Positions 1 to 12,564 of a stretch of 64,000 nucleotides of DNA are shown here, piece by piece. The notes under the pieces were generated by a model that made no database searches, had not been told where the DNA came from, and was given only the letters and a program-made list of their open reading frames with translations. Location of the stretch: NCBI GenBank assembly GCA_026008535.1, contig BRKX01000014.1, forward strand, positions 49,091,006 to 49,155,005. The letters are read 5' to 3'. The stretch's first letter is position 1; every line of letters starts with the position of its first letter. Position numbers and translations under genes: made by a program. The DNA comes from Perilla frutescens (lineage: Eukaryota > Streptophyta > Magnoliopsida > Lamiales > Lamiaceae).

Positions 1-321
1 AGGGGGGGAGGTTGATTTGCATTCTTGAATTTGATTGAATTTGCGATTGATTGTGTATGTGAAATTGTGAGAGTTGATGAATTTTTGTGTTCGAGTTTAA
101 TTAATTTTTTCTAGCTAGTGGGGTTTTTATATTAGTTTGTTTAGTTTGAATACTTTTCCGATTTCATTGAGGACTTCCTTTCCTAATTGAAATATGAATA
201 ACATGAATGATTTATTAGTTTTGGATATGGATAATCCAAATACAGTACGAATTCATGTATTTAATTAAGTGGATTAGGATGATGTAATCTTTAGTAATTA
301 ATATATATATATATATATAAC

Positions 322-374
<53 letters not shown>

Positions 375-793
375 TATCAAATTTAAAATAAAAACACATA
401 CGAACTCGTATGAGAGAAATACTAGTACAACAAATTAAGAATCCAAATTAATTGCGGTGGATGAGATTCTCTGTTACATTCTCAATCGGTTGCAGAATCA
501 ATTTTTTTCTCCATTTCACTTTATTTTTATTTTTTGTGCTTTAGTTTAATTTTATATTTGTTAATAAGAGTTTATTTTACCCATTATATTTTTGATTTGT
601 TACAGTTTTTAGTATTTAATTTTCCAAACAATCAATTAATAACTAAAAAGTAAAAAATAAAATAAATTTTAATTAGGTAGAATGAACACTAATTAACAAT
701 CGTAAAATTAAACTAAAGGACGATAAATTGAAATGAAAGAAAATGGAGAATTTTATTAAAAAAATTGAATAGTAGTATAGTACAAATATAATA
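1..793. other. AT-rich non-coding DNA
   Basis: No convincing gene. AT-rich intergenic sequence with an AT run (about 301-318) and an AAT microsatellite (322-373). It could be the flank of a gene lying outside the window. Confidence 0.5.
322..373. repeat. (AAT)n microsatellite
   Basis: About 17 uninterrupted AAT units. Similar AAT tracts occur at 1640-1692, 33222-33274 and 37728-37750. Confidence 0.95.
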
Positions 794-1106
794 CTACCTC
801 CGTTTCATAATGTTTGTTGTTTAAGTTTTTTTTTTAGTTTCAAAATGTTTGTTGTTTTATATAATTTGACATCCTCTCTCCCAATTTTAACCCTTTCAAA
901 TCCTACAATATTTTTTAATTCTAACTTACCTATAATATATGAAGAGAGAAAAATATATGGAGAGAGAAAATATTATTATTTTTTAGGAAAATATAGATGA
1001 ATTAGATTTTATGGCATATATAAGGGATGAGTATATTTGTCCACAAAATTAATTCTTAAATCCAGATAAAAAAAATAAAACAACAAACATTATGAAACGG
1101 AGGTAG
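794..1106. mobile_element. Stowaway-type MITE, copy 1
   Basis: A 313-bp element with terminal inverted repeats that begin CTACCTCCGTTTCATAATG and extend through GTTTGTTG. It is flanked by TA on both sides, the target duplication of Tc1/mariner elements. It has no coding capacity. A second copy lies in the opposite orientation at 52274-52591, and a diverged, partial relative is visible at about 40936-41090. Confidence 0.85.
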
Positions 1107-1637
1107 TATATACTTGTCATCATGTCAACATTAATATTATTTGGCATTATACACATTGCACACAACAAAAACAACGTACACAAATTTATGCACATTAATT
1201 AAACTTAAAAAATTACATGCATGCAATAATAATTTGAAACACAAACTTGTCTTCATAGAGGCAACATGCAAGAAGAGGAACAACTTTATGGACTGCAATT
1301 CATGAGATCTCATTCATGTCCAAATCTTATTTTCCTTCATATAAGATTTTAATTAATAATAGCCCTAAAATGTAGGAGAAATCTAAACTCTCCCATGTAA
1401 GATTTTCATTAATAATTGTTTAAGTTATAATTTTTATTAAAAATTTCAAATTTTAATTAGTTGTTATACAAAAACTAAATTGTGACATGCTTTACAAAAC
1501 ACATGTTTTGATATTAATTTCATTAACAATTTTAAAAGTCATAATTAATTTTTTTAATATTTTAAAATATTAATTAATAATTTTAATAAAATATAAATAG
1601 TACACAAACAAATATAAGAAAAATAAAGTTCTAGAGA

Positions 1638-1695
<58 letters not shown>

Positions 1696-2315
1696 TGGGA
1701 AGGGTTAATTCGCCATTTCCTTTGTGGAGAGGTTGGGTGCTCATGATTGATTATTTAATCAACCCAAAATTGGATGGGTAAATTATCTTGCAATTGAAGG
1801 ATTGAAATTCGGGCTCATCATCAATGTTGGGCTCCAATCTATTAAACTAATTAAATGTATGATTCGGTGGGATAATTTTATCAATTCAGCCTAAATTATC
1901 ATTCTATCCTTAAATTTTGAGATATTTTCGAAGAAAAAGAATCCATTTTGATTAATTATTCTTGTGCATCCATTAGTTCCCATGTTTGGTTAATTATTTT
2001 TGTGCCTTATTTATTTTCAATTCTAAGTTGTTAAAATAAAAATAAATGCAACTTTAACGATTATTAATGAAAATTTTATATGGAGGACAATTTAAATATT
2101 CTCCTACATTTTAATTAAGATTTTTCAATAAAATTAGAATATTGACAATCTATCCTAAGTAATTAAAATGACAATTAAGCAATCAAACACATGATTACTT
2201 TTGTATAAACACCGCAATCCTATTTTATCCAATCAATTTTATTTCTCACTTCAACCAAACTAAATAAAACCTTATTAATATTATCTGATACATGTGATAT
2301 ATAATGATAAACTAA
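1107..2315. other. Non-coding DNA; left part of duplicated host segment
   Basis: No gene seen. From about 1417 to 2315 the sequence is recognisably similar to 41131-43730, sharing landmarks such as the GGAGAGGTTGGGTGC stretch, with small indels and an AAT tract (1640-1692) private to this copy. It ends at the Harbinger insertion site. Confidence 0.75.
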
Positions 2316-2504
2316 GGAGGTGTATTCAATTAAGATTTTGATGGATTTTAAAGGAGTTTTAAAAGTCTATGGATTTTATAAATCCATAGACTCCACATGG
2401 AGTCTCCCAACTTCACACAGAGTTTTCCGGATTTTGTGTATGGATTTTGAACCAATTTCGGACGATTTCATTGGATTTGAAATCCATGTTTCCAGCGCTT
2501 GATG

Positions 2505-2790
2505 GAACACAGTGATCGCTCGACCCGAAAAAAATAGAACACAGCGGCCGTTGGGAAGGTGGCCGATTACTCCCAGCGATTGCTGGGCCTCAGCGGCCGC
2601 TGGAACCGCGGGCCGAATACACTCATCGACCACTGGCACCCAGCGGTCGCTGGGAATTAGTAATTAAAAGGGGCAGAAAGCCCCAAATCGCGACAGATCG
2701 AGATCCCCAAATTGAGAACAGTCGGAAAAAAAAATTCCTCCCAAAATTCGCATCAGCGGCCGCTTGTCTCCAGCCGCCGTTCGAAACCCA
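2505..2790. repeat. Cluster of CAGCGGCCGCTGG quasi-palindromes (left)
   Basis: Several variants of the palindromic core AGCGGCCGCT occur here, such as at about 2541, 2574-2605, 2640 and 2754. Related clusters are at 4458-4572 and 8180-8350. The GC content is strikingly high in an AT-rich transposon. Confidence 0.75.
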
Positions 2791-2950
2791 TCCCCGCTGC
2801 CTACACACAACCATGCCTCCTTGCATGAAGAACGCCAACATCGGGGCACACGAAGAAGTCAAAGAGAAGGACTTCATAACGAGGTACGAGGGTCCATTTT
2901 GACTCAAAACTGAATGGGAGGGTGAACTTTATACAAAATTTAACAAATCT

Positions 2951-4073
2951 ATGGTTACCAACCCTCGTTATTTAGATTGGGAGTTGTTGAAAGATTTGAA
3001 GATTGTAGTAAAAGTCACCAAATATTTGAAGGTTTTGAGGCTAGATCATTATGCTAAGAATGTTGATTATTCTGGTTATCAATCTCTGTGTTATGAGTTT
3101 TTATCTACTATGTATGTGATTGATGACCACAAGAAGATTGTGGTTAGGATGAACGAGAGAGACTACCAAATTAGCTTGTCTAGAATGAAAACTGTGTTTG
3201 GGTTTCCTACTAGCGGGGAACGGGAGAGACCCAACTCGTTTAATGTGGAAGCGGGTTGGCATGAGTTGACTGGGTTTTATAATTGGAGTAATTCGGGTAA
3301 GCTGAATGGGTACATCCAAGGCCTAGCATTGGCAATTGTGCACAAATTCATTGCTTATAATGTGTCGGAGAAGGAGCAGGCGAACAAAGTGAACTCAAAT
3401 GAGGTGTATTTGTTGTGTTGTGCGTTGAGGGGCACAAGAGTCTGCATTTCAAACTTTATTTGGTCAGCTATGAAGTAGATGCAGACTCGTGCAGGAACGC
3501 ATGCTTCGCTTGCTCCTATTATGACGGGGTTGACATATAATCTTGAGATTCTCAGTGCCACAAAGGGACACCAGGAGGGGCATGATGAAATTAGGTCCTA
3601 TTTGATTGATTTCAGTGAGCTAAAAGGAGCTCAGATAGTTTCTGATCAGTACACATTAGTCCCCCTGCTAAGAGGCCATATGTGAGCAAGCACCAAATGA
3701 AGAGATTGTCAATAGGCAAGGTGATCCTGATGCCGGCCCGTCCACTGGTGGTGATGAAGGTGGTAATGAAGATGAAGAGATGGAGGAAGAGGAAGAGGAA
3801 AAGGAGGAGGAAGAGCGATTACCTGAACAACAACCTCCTGTTACAATGTCTTGAGATTTCTATGCGCGATTCCAGAATGATTTCATGTCATTTCGGGATC
3901 ACATCGACACTTCCTTTAGATCACTGAGGTAGGAGATCCACGATAGCTTTGACGCGCAGAGGCAGGAGATAAACACTCAGTTTGATGCGCAGGATCAACA
4001 AATTACATCCTTGCAGGCTCAGTGGGATGCTTGGATTGCCTTCTATCCGCCACCACATCCACCACCTCACGAT
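2951..4073 (+). pseudogene. ATHILA ORF1-like protein, captured and broken
   Basis: A plus-strand reading frame opens with ATG at 2951 and runs 175 codons to a TAG at 3476-3478. Recognisable coding continues: a segment at 3479-3685, then in a shifted frame a Glu-rich stretch (about 3770-3830), a coiled-coil-like part and a Pro/His-rich end (YPPPHPPPHD) near 4073, with further in-frame stops. The N-terminal part (LCYEFLSTMYVI, KTVFGFPTS, GWHELTGFYNW, LALAIVHKFIAY) follows the pattern of the ORF1 proteins of ATHILA-type plant retrotransposons, often labelled putative plant transposon protein. That match is from memory and moderate. Function is unknown. It lies inside the Harbinger inverted repeats, so it was either captured or is a nested retroelement remnant. 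Confidence 0.6.
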
Positions 4074-4457
4074 TAGTGGTTTGTCGCTTGCATTTCCTGG
4101 ATTATACTTTGATTGTTACATTGTTTGGTTTATGTTAATGTTATGTTTGATGATTTTTGCACTGTTTGGATTGGTTGGATTTTTGTTGCAATTGTTGTTT
4201 GGATTGTTGTTGGGTTTGTTATTGAGTAAAGAGTGTAGATTAACATGGTGTGCTCTTGTATCATTGTAGTTGGCTTAAAAAAGGCATAAACCTAGTTCAC
4301 TTTTGTGTGTGACATAATAATATTGGGTTGATTGTTGGTGTTTCTTGCTTGTGAAGGTGTGCTCGTTCGAGACACATAATAATATTGGGTTGATTGTTGT
4401 CATTTCTTGCTTGTGTAGGTGTGCTCGTTCAAGGAAGAAGGAGGCCGGGGGAGAGAG

Positions 4458-4572
4458 CCCAACGGCCGTTGGGAATGTTTCTGCCCAGCCGGCGCTGGGA
4501 GCCAGCGTGCACTGAGTAGCTGCTTGTGCCGTGCTTCCCGGCGGCGGCTGGGGTGCAGCGGCCGCTGACCCC
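4458..4572. repeat. Cluster of GC-rich quasi-palindromes (middle)
   Basis: Contains CCCAACGGCCGTTGGG, CCCAGCCGGCGCTGGG and GCAGCGGCCGCTGA, the same motif family as the two end clusters. It lies just 3' of the ATHILA ORF1-like gene. Confidence 0.7.
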
Positions 4573-5276
4573 TTTTTTCTTATTTTTTTAGTACTCTCCT
4601 ATGAACAATTTACTAGTATTTGTTTTCTATTTTGTTAAACACATGTTTTTTAACATTGTCTATTTCGATTATGTTGATGAATTTGATTTTCCATCTCGTT
4701 TTACTTGTTCAGTACTATGCTTGATTGATACACAAAAATGTGATTATGATGAAATTGAATGTTAACATATTATTTATCAAGTATTTATCAAATTATACTT
4801 CTAATATATATTTTTTTATTTGTAAAGTATAGACAATATAGTTTATGATTCTACAAAGTCATTTAGATTTTTTTAAGATAAATTGAAAATTAAGAAGATA
4901 TATAAATACAAACATTAACACAAACTATTGATCACAAAAAAAGCATTAATTTGCAAAATTAATTCTATTATATGTATTTCTTTCGTCAATGTAATTTGAA
5001 GACAGCATATTATTTTAATTTAACTTGAAACAAATTATATGAATAGCAAAATAATAAATAATAAATTAAAGATGATTATCTTATTATTTTAAGTTAATAA
5101 AAAATTATTATCGATCCTACAACTGAATTTATATCCTAAATGTTTATAAAATACCAATAAAATCATAGTCAATAAAAAAAAACATTACTCAACATTGCCA
5201 TCTTTGGTCTCATCATCTTCATTTCCATCACCACCGTTATATATGGGCCTCGATTCCCACATAGCATTAGCAATAC

Positions 5277-6566
5277 TCATTTTCCATGCATTAGCTTCTG
5301 TTGTAGTTGGTTTTGAGATAGCCATTCCAAATTTTCTTCTTCCGTATCGAGAGGGGGTAAATCTTGATCTCCTTCATATTCCACTAGAAATTCATCAGAG
5401 TGGCACTCTTTTCGGAGAAAATTGTGTAAACCAGTACAAGCCAATACTAATTCTGCTTGTGTTTGAAATGGGAACGGAGGTGCAGTTTTGAAAATTGTGA
5501 ATCTGAATTTGAAGACACCAAAAATTCTCTCAATGACATTTCTTAAAGATGCATGACGAAGATTGAATAATTTACTTGCATTTCTGGGGTAACGACCTTG
5601 ACCACCAAAATCTTTTAAATGATATCGAACACCACGTAATGGAGCTAAAATTGACGTCTATTAGCAAATCCACAATCCACCAAAAAATATTTACCTACAA
5701 CAACACAATTAAAATATTTTTTTAATTAGTTAGCTTTTCACTATTTTAAATAAAAAATATAATTATAAAATATGGTACATACCTTGAGGCACATGAAGGT
5801 CATTTCTTCTTGATAATGCATCATTTAAAAGTTTGGAGTCATGTGTCGAACTTTCCCACCCACTTAGCACATATATGAACTGCAAATCAAAGTTGCAAGC
5901 TACCAAAATATTCTGCGATTGCATACCATGACGGTTACGAAAACTGCTTACTTCTCGGTCTGGTACCATTGCCAGGATATGAGTTCCATCTATAGCCCCA
6001 ATGCAATTCTAAAATAAAGTGAATATGTGAGAGAAGAAAACTACAACATTTGAAATACGATACATAATAAAGGATCCATACGATAAAGAAAGGCATAAAT
6101 CTTGTGCTTTCCTGAATTTTAGCAGGGATCCATGTAGACAACTTAATCATCATGTCCGGCGCTATGGTGTTCAATGTCTTTAATTTAAGGTTTTGTTGAA
6201 ATTTTGACTAGTTGCAAAATGAGAACGACGGAATCTTTGACGAACATTACAATATCTGTCGTTGTACCTAACAATGATCAAGAACGTCGCCACCATTTCT
6301 TCAACAAATATGTATCTTGTATCTTCTAGATGCGTTTTCTCTCTAATGATAGAGCATAACTTCATAAACGTATCAGGATACATCATATACAGCTGTCGAA
6401 AACTTTGTGGATCTCCTTTAATTATATTATTAACAAAATGATATCCAGTTCTACTAATTGGTTGTCGCTGCAAAGAACGTTCAATATGCTGATGGCCCGA
6501 CGCATCATAGCAATTTTTCCTAATAAAATTAACGACAATACTATAAATATGTAATAAGAAATACAT
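5277..6566 (-). pseudogene. PIF/Harbinger DDE transposase (ALP1-like), frameshifted
   Basis: This is the DDE nuclease that would cut and paste the element. The N-terminal part (6566-6180) ends in a region resembling the conserved plant ALP1-like N-terminus (SRTGYHFVNNII, TRYIFVEEMVATFL). The DDE domain follows. The first Asp is in CIGAIDGTH, followed by FRNRHGMQSQNIL and YVLSGWESSTHDS. The second Asp is in YFLVDCGF and the Glu in NVIERIFG. Two introns with GT-AG borders fit at 6009-6081 and 5695-5782. Breaks: a frame change near 6178, and a one-base loss near 5650 that puts a TAG after ANRRQF; downstream the frame resumes at APLRGVRYHLKDFGG and stops at 5277-5279. The DDE residues survive but the gene is inactive as read. 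The Myb-like gene upstream is its usual partner. Confidence 0.85.
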
Positions 6567-6727
6567 TCAAATGCATACAACTTAAAAATCAACAAATAAA
6601 TAAAATAATAATCAAAAAACATAATTCATAAATTCAAATAAATGGTCATTAGAAATCCATAACAAGATAATCAAAATAATAATAATAAACCAAAAGCAAA
6701 GTATGTAAAATATGACGCTAATGATCC

Positions 6728-7768
6728 CTATTCCCTAATTTTGTAAGCTATCCAATTAGCTCGTTCCTCAACAGTTATCTTCAAAAAATCATCTTTTTTG
6801 GATTTGGTGTCAAGCAAGTCAAATGTCTTGAGCCGAGTGTCTTCATTTAAATTTGGGATCTCTTTAATTGCATCCCAATTCATATAGGATCTTTCTTTTT
6901 CTCTTTTCTCTAGTATGCTATCTATTTTCAGTAAGAGATTATGAACTCCCTCACAAGTGTTGGATAGTTTTTTAATCTCTTCCATGATATTTTCAGTAGA
7001 GCCAGAAGTTGCTTCATATTGAGTTCTATTTTTTTTGGGTTGATTTATTCTTTGAGTGGAGCCCTCAGGCACTTCAGGCAGTCCAGAAGGTAGTGTGAAA
7101 CCAGATGATGGTAGCTCGTCTTGGGATAGTGCGACAAACACCTCATTTTCAGCATCAAAAGTCAAATCCTATATGCGCGCATCTCTGTTTTCATCATCTC
7201 CTAATGTGTTTGCATCAGTAGCACTACCTAACCCAATTGAATTTTTTCTGACGGCAACACCATTTCCCACATCAATTAACAAGTCCTCATAATCAGGACA
7301 TTCCCCATAGCGCAAGTTTGCGTCTTTTGAGTGAGCCTAGAATCAAATAAATAACAAATTTATTAATTCACTATATTAGTTAAATAAAAATAATCGATAA
7401 TATTATTGCAATATGATACTTACCTCAAAATATGCATCTCATACTTCATCTGAAGTCGTGAACTTTTTCGTAATGGGGTCATATCCAAAACCAGAGCTAA
7501 ACCTCAAAATGTTTGAATAAGAAGTCCAACGATTTTTAAACCATTTCAGCCGGCCTTGGTAATTGCTATAGGTTTTATTACAACGAAGTTTTTCATTAAG
7601 CACAAGAAGTATTCATTCTTCCACAGTGGTTTTGCTAAAGATACCACTATTATCACGACATTCCCGACGCGCAGCATCAACCATAAGTTCTAACAGAACG
7701 TCGGTTTGTTCCTTAGTCCATGGTTCATAGGATGTCTTCCTTTTCAAATCTTGTTGTGAGTCCCCCAT
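6728..7768 (-). pseudogene. Myb/SANT-like accessory protein of Harbinger element
   Basis: In PIF/Harbinger elements this second protein binds DNA and brings the transposase into the nucleus. An ATG at 7766-7768 starts a region with a Myb/SANT-like trihelix pattern (PWTKEQTDVLLELMVD, then WFKNRWTSYSNIL and FGYDPITKKF). An intron with GT-AG borders fits 7337-7423. The C-terminal half (7165-6728) is a charged, helical region ending AYKIRE. Three in-frame stops break it: after KTTVEE, after TTSDEV and just before the 7165 open frame. It is read in the same direction as the transposase, as is common in the family. Confidence 0.75.
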
Positions 7769-8179
7769 GATAATACTAATATATTATTGTGTATAAACGA
7801 TTAATCATCGTAATATAAAAAAAACCTATATATTTATTTTTGGTGCTTCATTTAAAAAACTAAAAAATAAACCCAAATCCCATCAATAATCAGTAAAAGT
7901 GTACCAAAACAACGACAAACAGTAATTCAAGAAAAACGTACAAAATTTTGTTTCTTCATGCAATAAACTCAAAAAAACAAAGCCAAATCCAATCAATAAT
8001 GAGTACACGAGTAAAAAATAAAAAAATCGTAGTGTAGAGAGTACTTCTGTCAGAAGAATATACTGGAGTTGAGTTGAGCACTTCAGAGCAAATTGAAAAA
8101 GAATTGAGCAAGTTGAAAAAGAATTTGATTATGAAAAAAAAATCGCTGCCTAGGGCTATTTAAAGTGGTCGGGCCGACT

Positions 8180-8350
8180 AAGCTCAGCGGTCACTGGGCC
8201 GCAACGGACGCTGGAAGCAAACCGCCTTGCTCCCAGCGACCGCTGGCATCTAGCGGCCGCAGGAGTACCATCGTCGGCTATTCCAGCGGCCGCTAGATAC
8301 CAGCGGTCGCTGTGGTGCCCGAGTTCAACTCCTCAGTGACCGCTGCACTA
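8180..8350. repeat. Cluster of GC-rich quasi-palindromes (right)
   Basis: Includes CCCAGCGACCGCTGG, TAGCGGCCGC and CCAGCGGCCGCTAG. It mirrors the left cluster relative to the element ends. Confidence 0.7.
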
Positions 8351-8480
8351 CACCGCGTGCTGGGTTTTTCAAATCCATCAAAATCTCGTATCAAGAGGTC
8401 AGATTTCATCCTTTGTATTTTTAACGTGATTTTGAGGTGAAATCCATGACTTTTTAAAGTCTATGGATTTTTTAAAAACA

Positions 8481-8658
8481 CCCGAATTTTAAAAGACTTT
8501 TAAAAGTCTGGATTGAATACACCAGGATTTTAAAGGACTTTTAAAAGTCTAGATTGAATACACCAGGATTTTAAAGGACTTTTAAAAGTCTGGATTGAAT
8601 ACACCCGTATTTTAAAAGTCCTTTAAAATCCAATGAGATCTGGATTGAATACACCCCC
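8481..8658. repeat. Tandem 41-bp copies of the Harbinger terminal repeat
   Basis: Units at 8481-8522, 8523-8563 and 8564-8604 each contain ATTTTAAA..GACTTTTAAAAGTCT and end GATTGAATACAC. The true terminus (8605-8658) repeats the same GATTGAATACAC ending. The middle two units differ by one base. Confidence 0.9.
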
Positions 8659-11600
8659 TAAGAATCTCTGTAACATCCTAGAATTTCAGAGAGTTCTCTA
8701 AATTTATTTAGAAGACTAAAGAAAATAATTGGAGCTAAAATAAAGTAAAACAGATGTAAGTCGCGACTTTTATATGTATTTTATGTGAAAATCGATTATG
8801 AGAGTTTGCATTTACCTCTGGAAGATAGTCAATATTGGTCTTTTCTGGAATGTAACGACCTAAAGGAAGCTGTTGGTGCTTTTAGAATTTTAATCTGTCC
8901 TCTACAGGAGTCCCGTAATTGAAAATTGTAAAGGGAAAACCTGTGAATAGTAATTTATGCGAGCGTTCGTTATTGGAAAAATTTACGAAATTCTCCTCAT
9001 TGATCTAAGACTTGTTCTATCAAGCTTATCTTATAGGAAATGACCTAAGGAATCTGTTCGCATTCACGGATTGCCAATCTGAGGTCAATCGAACGCTCGG
9101 GAGCAAAATCTGTCAGTCAAAAGGAATAATAAAAGTAATTTTTGAAAGGGAATCTTTCTTCGATATCCCTCAAACGATCACATTTTTTAAAGATGAGTTG
9201 GTTCAATAGTACTCGAGCCAATGAGTCTCCCGATATTTTCAGATTTTGTGTCTGAAGTCGTTTGGACCTTGACATTGAATAAAGCAACTTTAATTGAATC
9301 CGGAAATCACTTTATCAGTATTTTATATCTGAAAAAGTTATACCCACCCCAGAGCCACTTTTCCTATAAATAAAGGGCTTGGGGATTCATTTCTCTTGCT
9401 CATCTCTCTCTCTTTTCTTCTCTTTCTCTCTCTAGTTCGTGTTGACGAACGAGAGAAACCTGGGCCTGTGACGAGTAAATCGTGCATGCGGGCCCAGGTT
9501 AAGTTTTGTTTGGGGGGTGCTGCTGCGGGAGCAGCTGTTGAGCGTCGAAAGGCTGCTGGAGAGCCGCTGCCGCCGCCACTACCGTGGATGGTCGGAAATC
9601 GCCGTCGTTGTGCCGTCGTCGCGCCGCCGCTTCGGATGTCTCGTTTTGGTCCATTTCTTATCCTTTATAGTTGAAATTTTAATATGTTGTGTGTTTTAAA
9701 TAGTGCTTCATTTCGTATGTATAGTACGTTGTCGTCCGATGGCCGAAAATCGGCAAAAACACCGGAAAACGTCAAAAATAAAGGAGCGCCGATCAATTTC
9801 GGTTTTGGCTCATTTTCGCCCATTTTGGGTTGTCAAATCGAAAAAGTTTGAACTAGAAAGTTGTTCGAAATATTATTTCATATAGGACTGCCAAGTTTCA
9901 TAATTTTCCGATAAGTTTTGATTAAAGTCGATTATTTTAATCAGATTGTTATTTTTATAACTAGAGCATGTGATTTCAGAAAATTCCGAAAATTGTAAGT
10001 TTAATAAGGATATATGTGGGGTCATGCCTGATTATTTTCATAATTTTTGGATAAGTAAAAAGTGCAATCGAGGTTAGTTGTGTAAAATTTGATTAAAATG
10101 ACAAGTTACGGAAAGTGACCTCTGTCAAATCTTTTGGTCCCATTAAATCGAAAATTATATTTTGGAATTTATTTCCTTCTGTGTTGAAGTTGTACGAGGT
10201 CTCTAGAGTCGCGCATTCTTAGTTGAAATATAATTAAAGTGAATAAAAGCTCCAATTAAATTAAAGTCAAGTTCTGAAAATTAGAGTAGCAGTCCTAAAA
10301 TAAAGTTTGACCTTGTAGGACTTGTTGATCTAGTCAGAGAAGCTGACGGATGAATATCGAGAAGTTTGATCACCTGAGTTGATCTAATCGAGGTGGGTTA
10401 TTTGCAAAACCTATCTATATTTGAGTTATTAACTCATAAATGTGATAGTCATAGTTAGAATATCCAAATAAAATATTTGTGGAATTATCTGCTCAAGTCT
10501 CTGCTAGAGTAATAGTATTATACTGTTGTATAATTAATGAAAACATGGTATTATACTGCTGTATAATTATCGAGAACATAGATTATGATGTGCCATAATT
10601 ATTGAGAACATAAATTATGTTTTGCCATAATTTCTGAGAACATAGATTATGCTTTATCATAATTATTGAGAATATAGATTATGATTTATCACGATAAACG
10701 AATATAGATTATGCTTCGACATAATTAAATAGAATAGATTATGCTTGACATAACTAAAGTCTATGAATTAAGAGTTAAGGTGTGGAGTTTAAAGTTCATA
10801 GTATATAGATTAAGGTTAGAAGTTATATTTAAAGTCTAAAAGTCATAGTTTAAAGTTACAGTAATTTAAATATTTATTGTGTATTGACTATACTTGTGTA
10901 TAATGAGTTGTATTTTTTAGCTTGTGCTTTTAGTATTAAACTCAAGTTAAAAAATGGTTTCCTTTTAAGGAATAAGAAGCATGATTGAACTAAGTTCCTA
11001 GAGGAATTAAAGGTTAGCATAGTTGCTATATTAAAAGGATGACACAGTTTTATGCTGATGTCATATTACGCGCTTTATAAAGAGAACATAGAACAAAGGA
11101 TAGACAGGAACTGTGATTCTTGCAGTTATGATGTTAATCACTAAAGGTGTCACTGTGAGGTAACCCCTGCACATACACGTGATCTGGGCATCACTATAGG
11201 AGTCAATGCTAAGTGACCCTTGGTATACTCAGGGTCAATGCTAGGTAATCCCTAGTACACTCTTCTCGGATTAACGAGGTAACCCTTCTCTTTTTCCTAT
11301 CAGCGACATGTCATAGAGTTCAGTAGACGACATAAGGAGCTACATGGTACCAAAGAGAAGTAAAGGTTTGCAGAAATGGGAAGGGCTTTCGCATTTTGCT
11401 TTCCATTATCTGTATTTATATTTTGGATATTTTGTTACAGTTTTTATTAAAGAATGACTTAAAAGTTTAACCCACTGAGTGCTTTAGTACTCACGCCCAA
11501 AATATTTTCAAAATGTTTTTCACAGGTTGAGATGTTGGAGGTGATGGCTCGATGTATTGTTGTGGGTTGATCGTGCCTTGCTGTCTTGTTCAGACTGAAT

Positions 11601-12564
11601 TATTTCTCATGAGTATGTTGTTATGTGATACAATATTACTCAATTGTTTTCCGTTTAAACTCTAATACAGTTGCCCCATAGTATGATTGCATGCTATGTT
11701 TTATTTTTGGGTTTATATGAATTGTATTCTTTATTTGAATCATGATAAATAAAGTCTCATTTCCTTTTCATAAATCCAAGCATGTTTCATTACAGTTTTC
11801 GACCTATGAGTTGGTCATATTTGGTTGAGTCTTGGATTCTGTTTATTTTTCAGTTGACCTATGAATGGGTCTTAACTTGATTAATTGCTTATGTCCTATG
11901 AATGAGACTTAAAATAGTTTGTTTGCCTCTGACCTATTGATGGGTCTTAGTTGTTGTGACCTATGGAGAGGTCTTGTTTATTTGAAGAGTCAGAATCCTA
12001 TGTATTAATTGTTGGATTATGTTTGAATTTGATTGGCCCATGAATAGGCATTCTTTTGACTTGATCGAATCATTTGACTTCGTTAATACGTTGAAAGACG
12101 TGGATTTCTTCCAGTTACAGAGGTTATACTGCCTAAATTCTGGGGAATATAACATATTCTTGTTCTAAAGTCATTTCATTTGATTATTCTAAATAGTACT
12201 TCCTTTTTTAGTAACACCCCTGTAGTAAGCGAAAATTTAAAATATTATATATAATATTTTTATTATTTTATATATATTTATTTAGTTTTGGAATCTTATG
12301 AAATCCAAAATTAGATAAAGTATTTAAATAATAAAGATATTATTATATGATAAACATCAAGAATCTTTGGCAACAAATAAATATCTTTCAAAAGATATAT
12401 ATATCAATTTCCAAACAGCCAATGAGATAGTGCCACATCAGCTCTAGATCTCTTTTCCTACAACTATAAATAGAGGCCTCCATATCAGTTGAAAATCACA
12501 CCAGAAATCATTTGAAGAGTTCAAGACTTTGAGAACTTCCATAAGTGAAATTCTCTCAGATATT

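Larger units (their letters stand above)
2316..8658. mobile_element. PIF/Harbinger DNA transposon, decayed
   Basis: A 6.3-kb element. The ends form inverted repeats starting GGAGGTGTATTCAAT on the left and GGGGGTGTATTCAAT on the right, and the match continues through about 50 bp with indels (GGATTTTAAAGGA is shared). TAA (2313-2315, 8659-8661) is duplicated at the ends, as expected for PIF/Harbinger (TWA target). Inside are a DDE transposase (minus), a Myb/SANT-like accessory gene (minus) and an unexpected plus-strand ATHILA ORF1-like gene. Three clusters of GC-rich quasi-palindromes lie at 2505-2790, 4458-4572 and 8180-8350. The segment 4575-5276 is AT-rich with no gene seen. The coding genes carry frameshifts and stops, so this copy cannot be autonomous. 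Confidence 0.9.

Noticed and set aside
3982..4269. 95-codon hydrophobic frame
   Set aside because: It overlaps the end of the ATHILA ORF1-like gene in another frame and its hydrophobicity comes from T-rich DNA.
9396..9885. Short plus-strand frames in the outer LTR
   Set aside because: They lie just after a TATA-like site in an LTR, have biased low-complexity composition and overlap each other; no gag motif.
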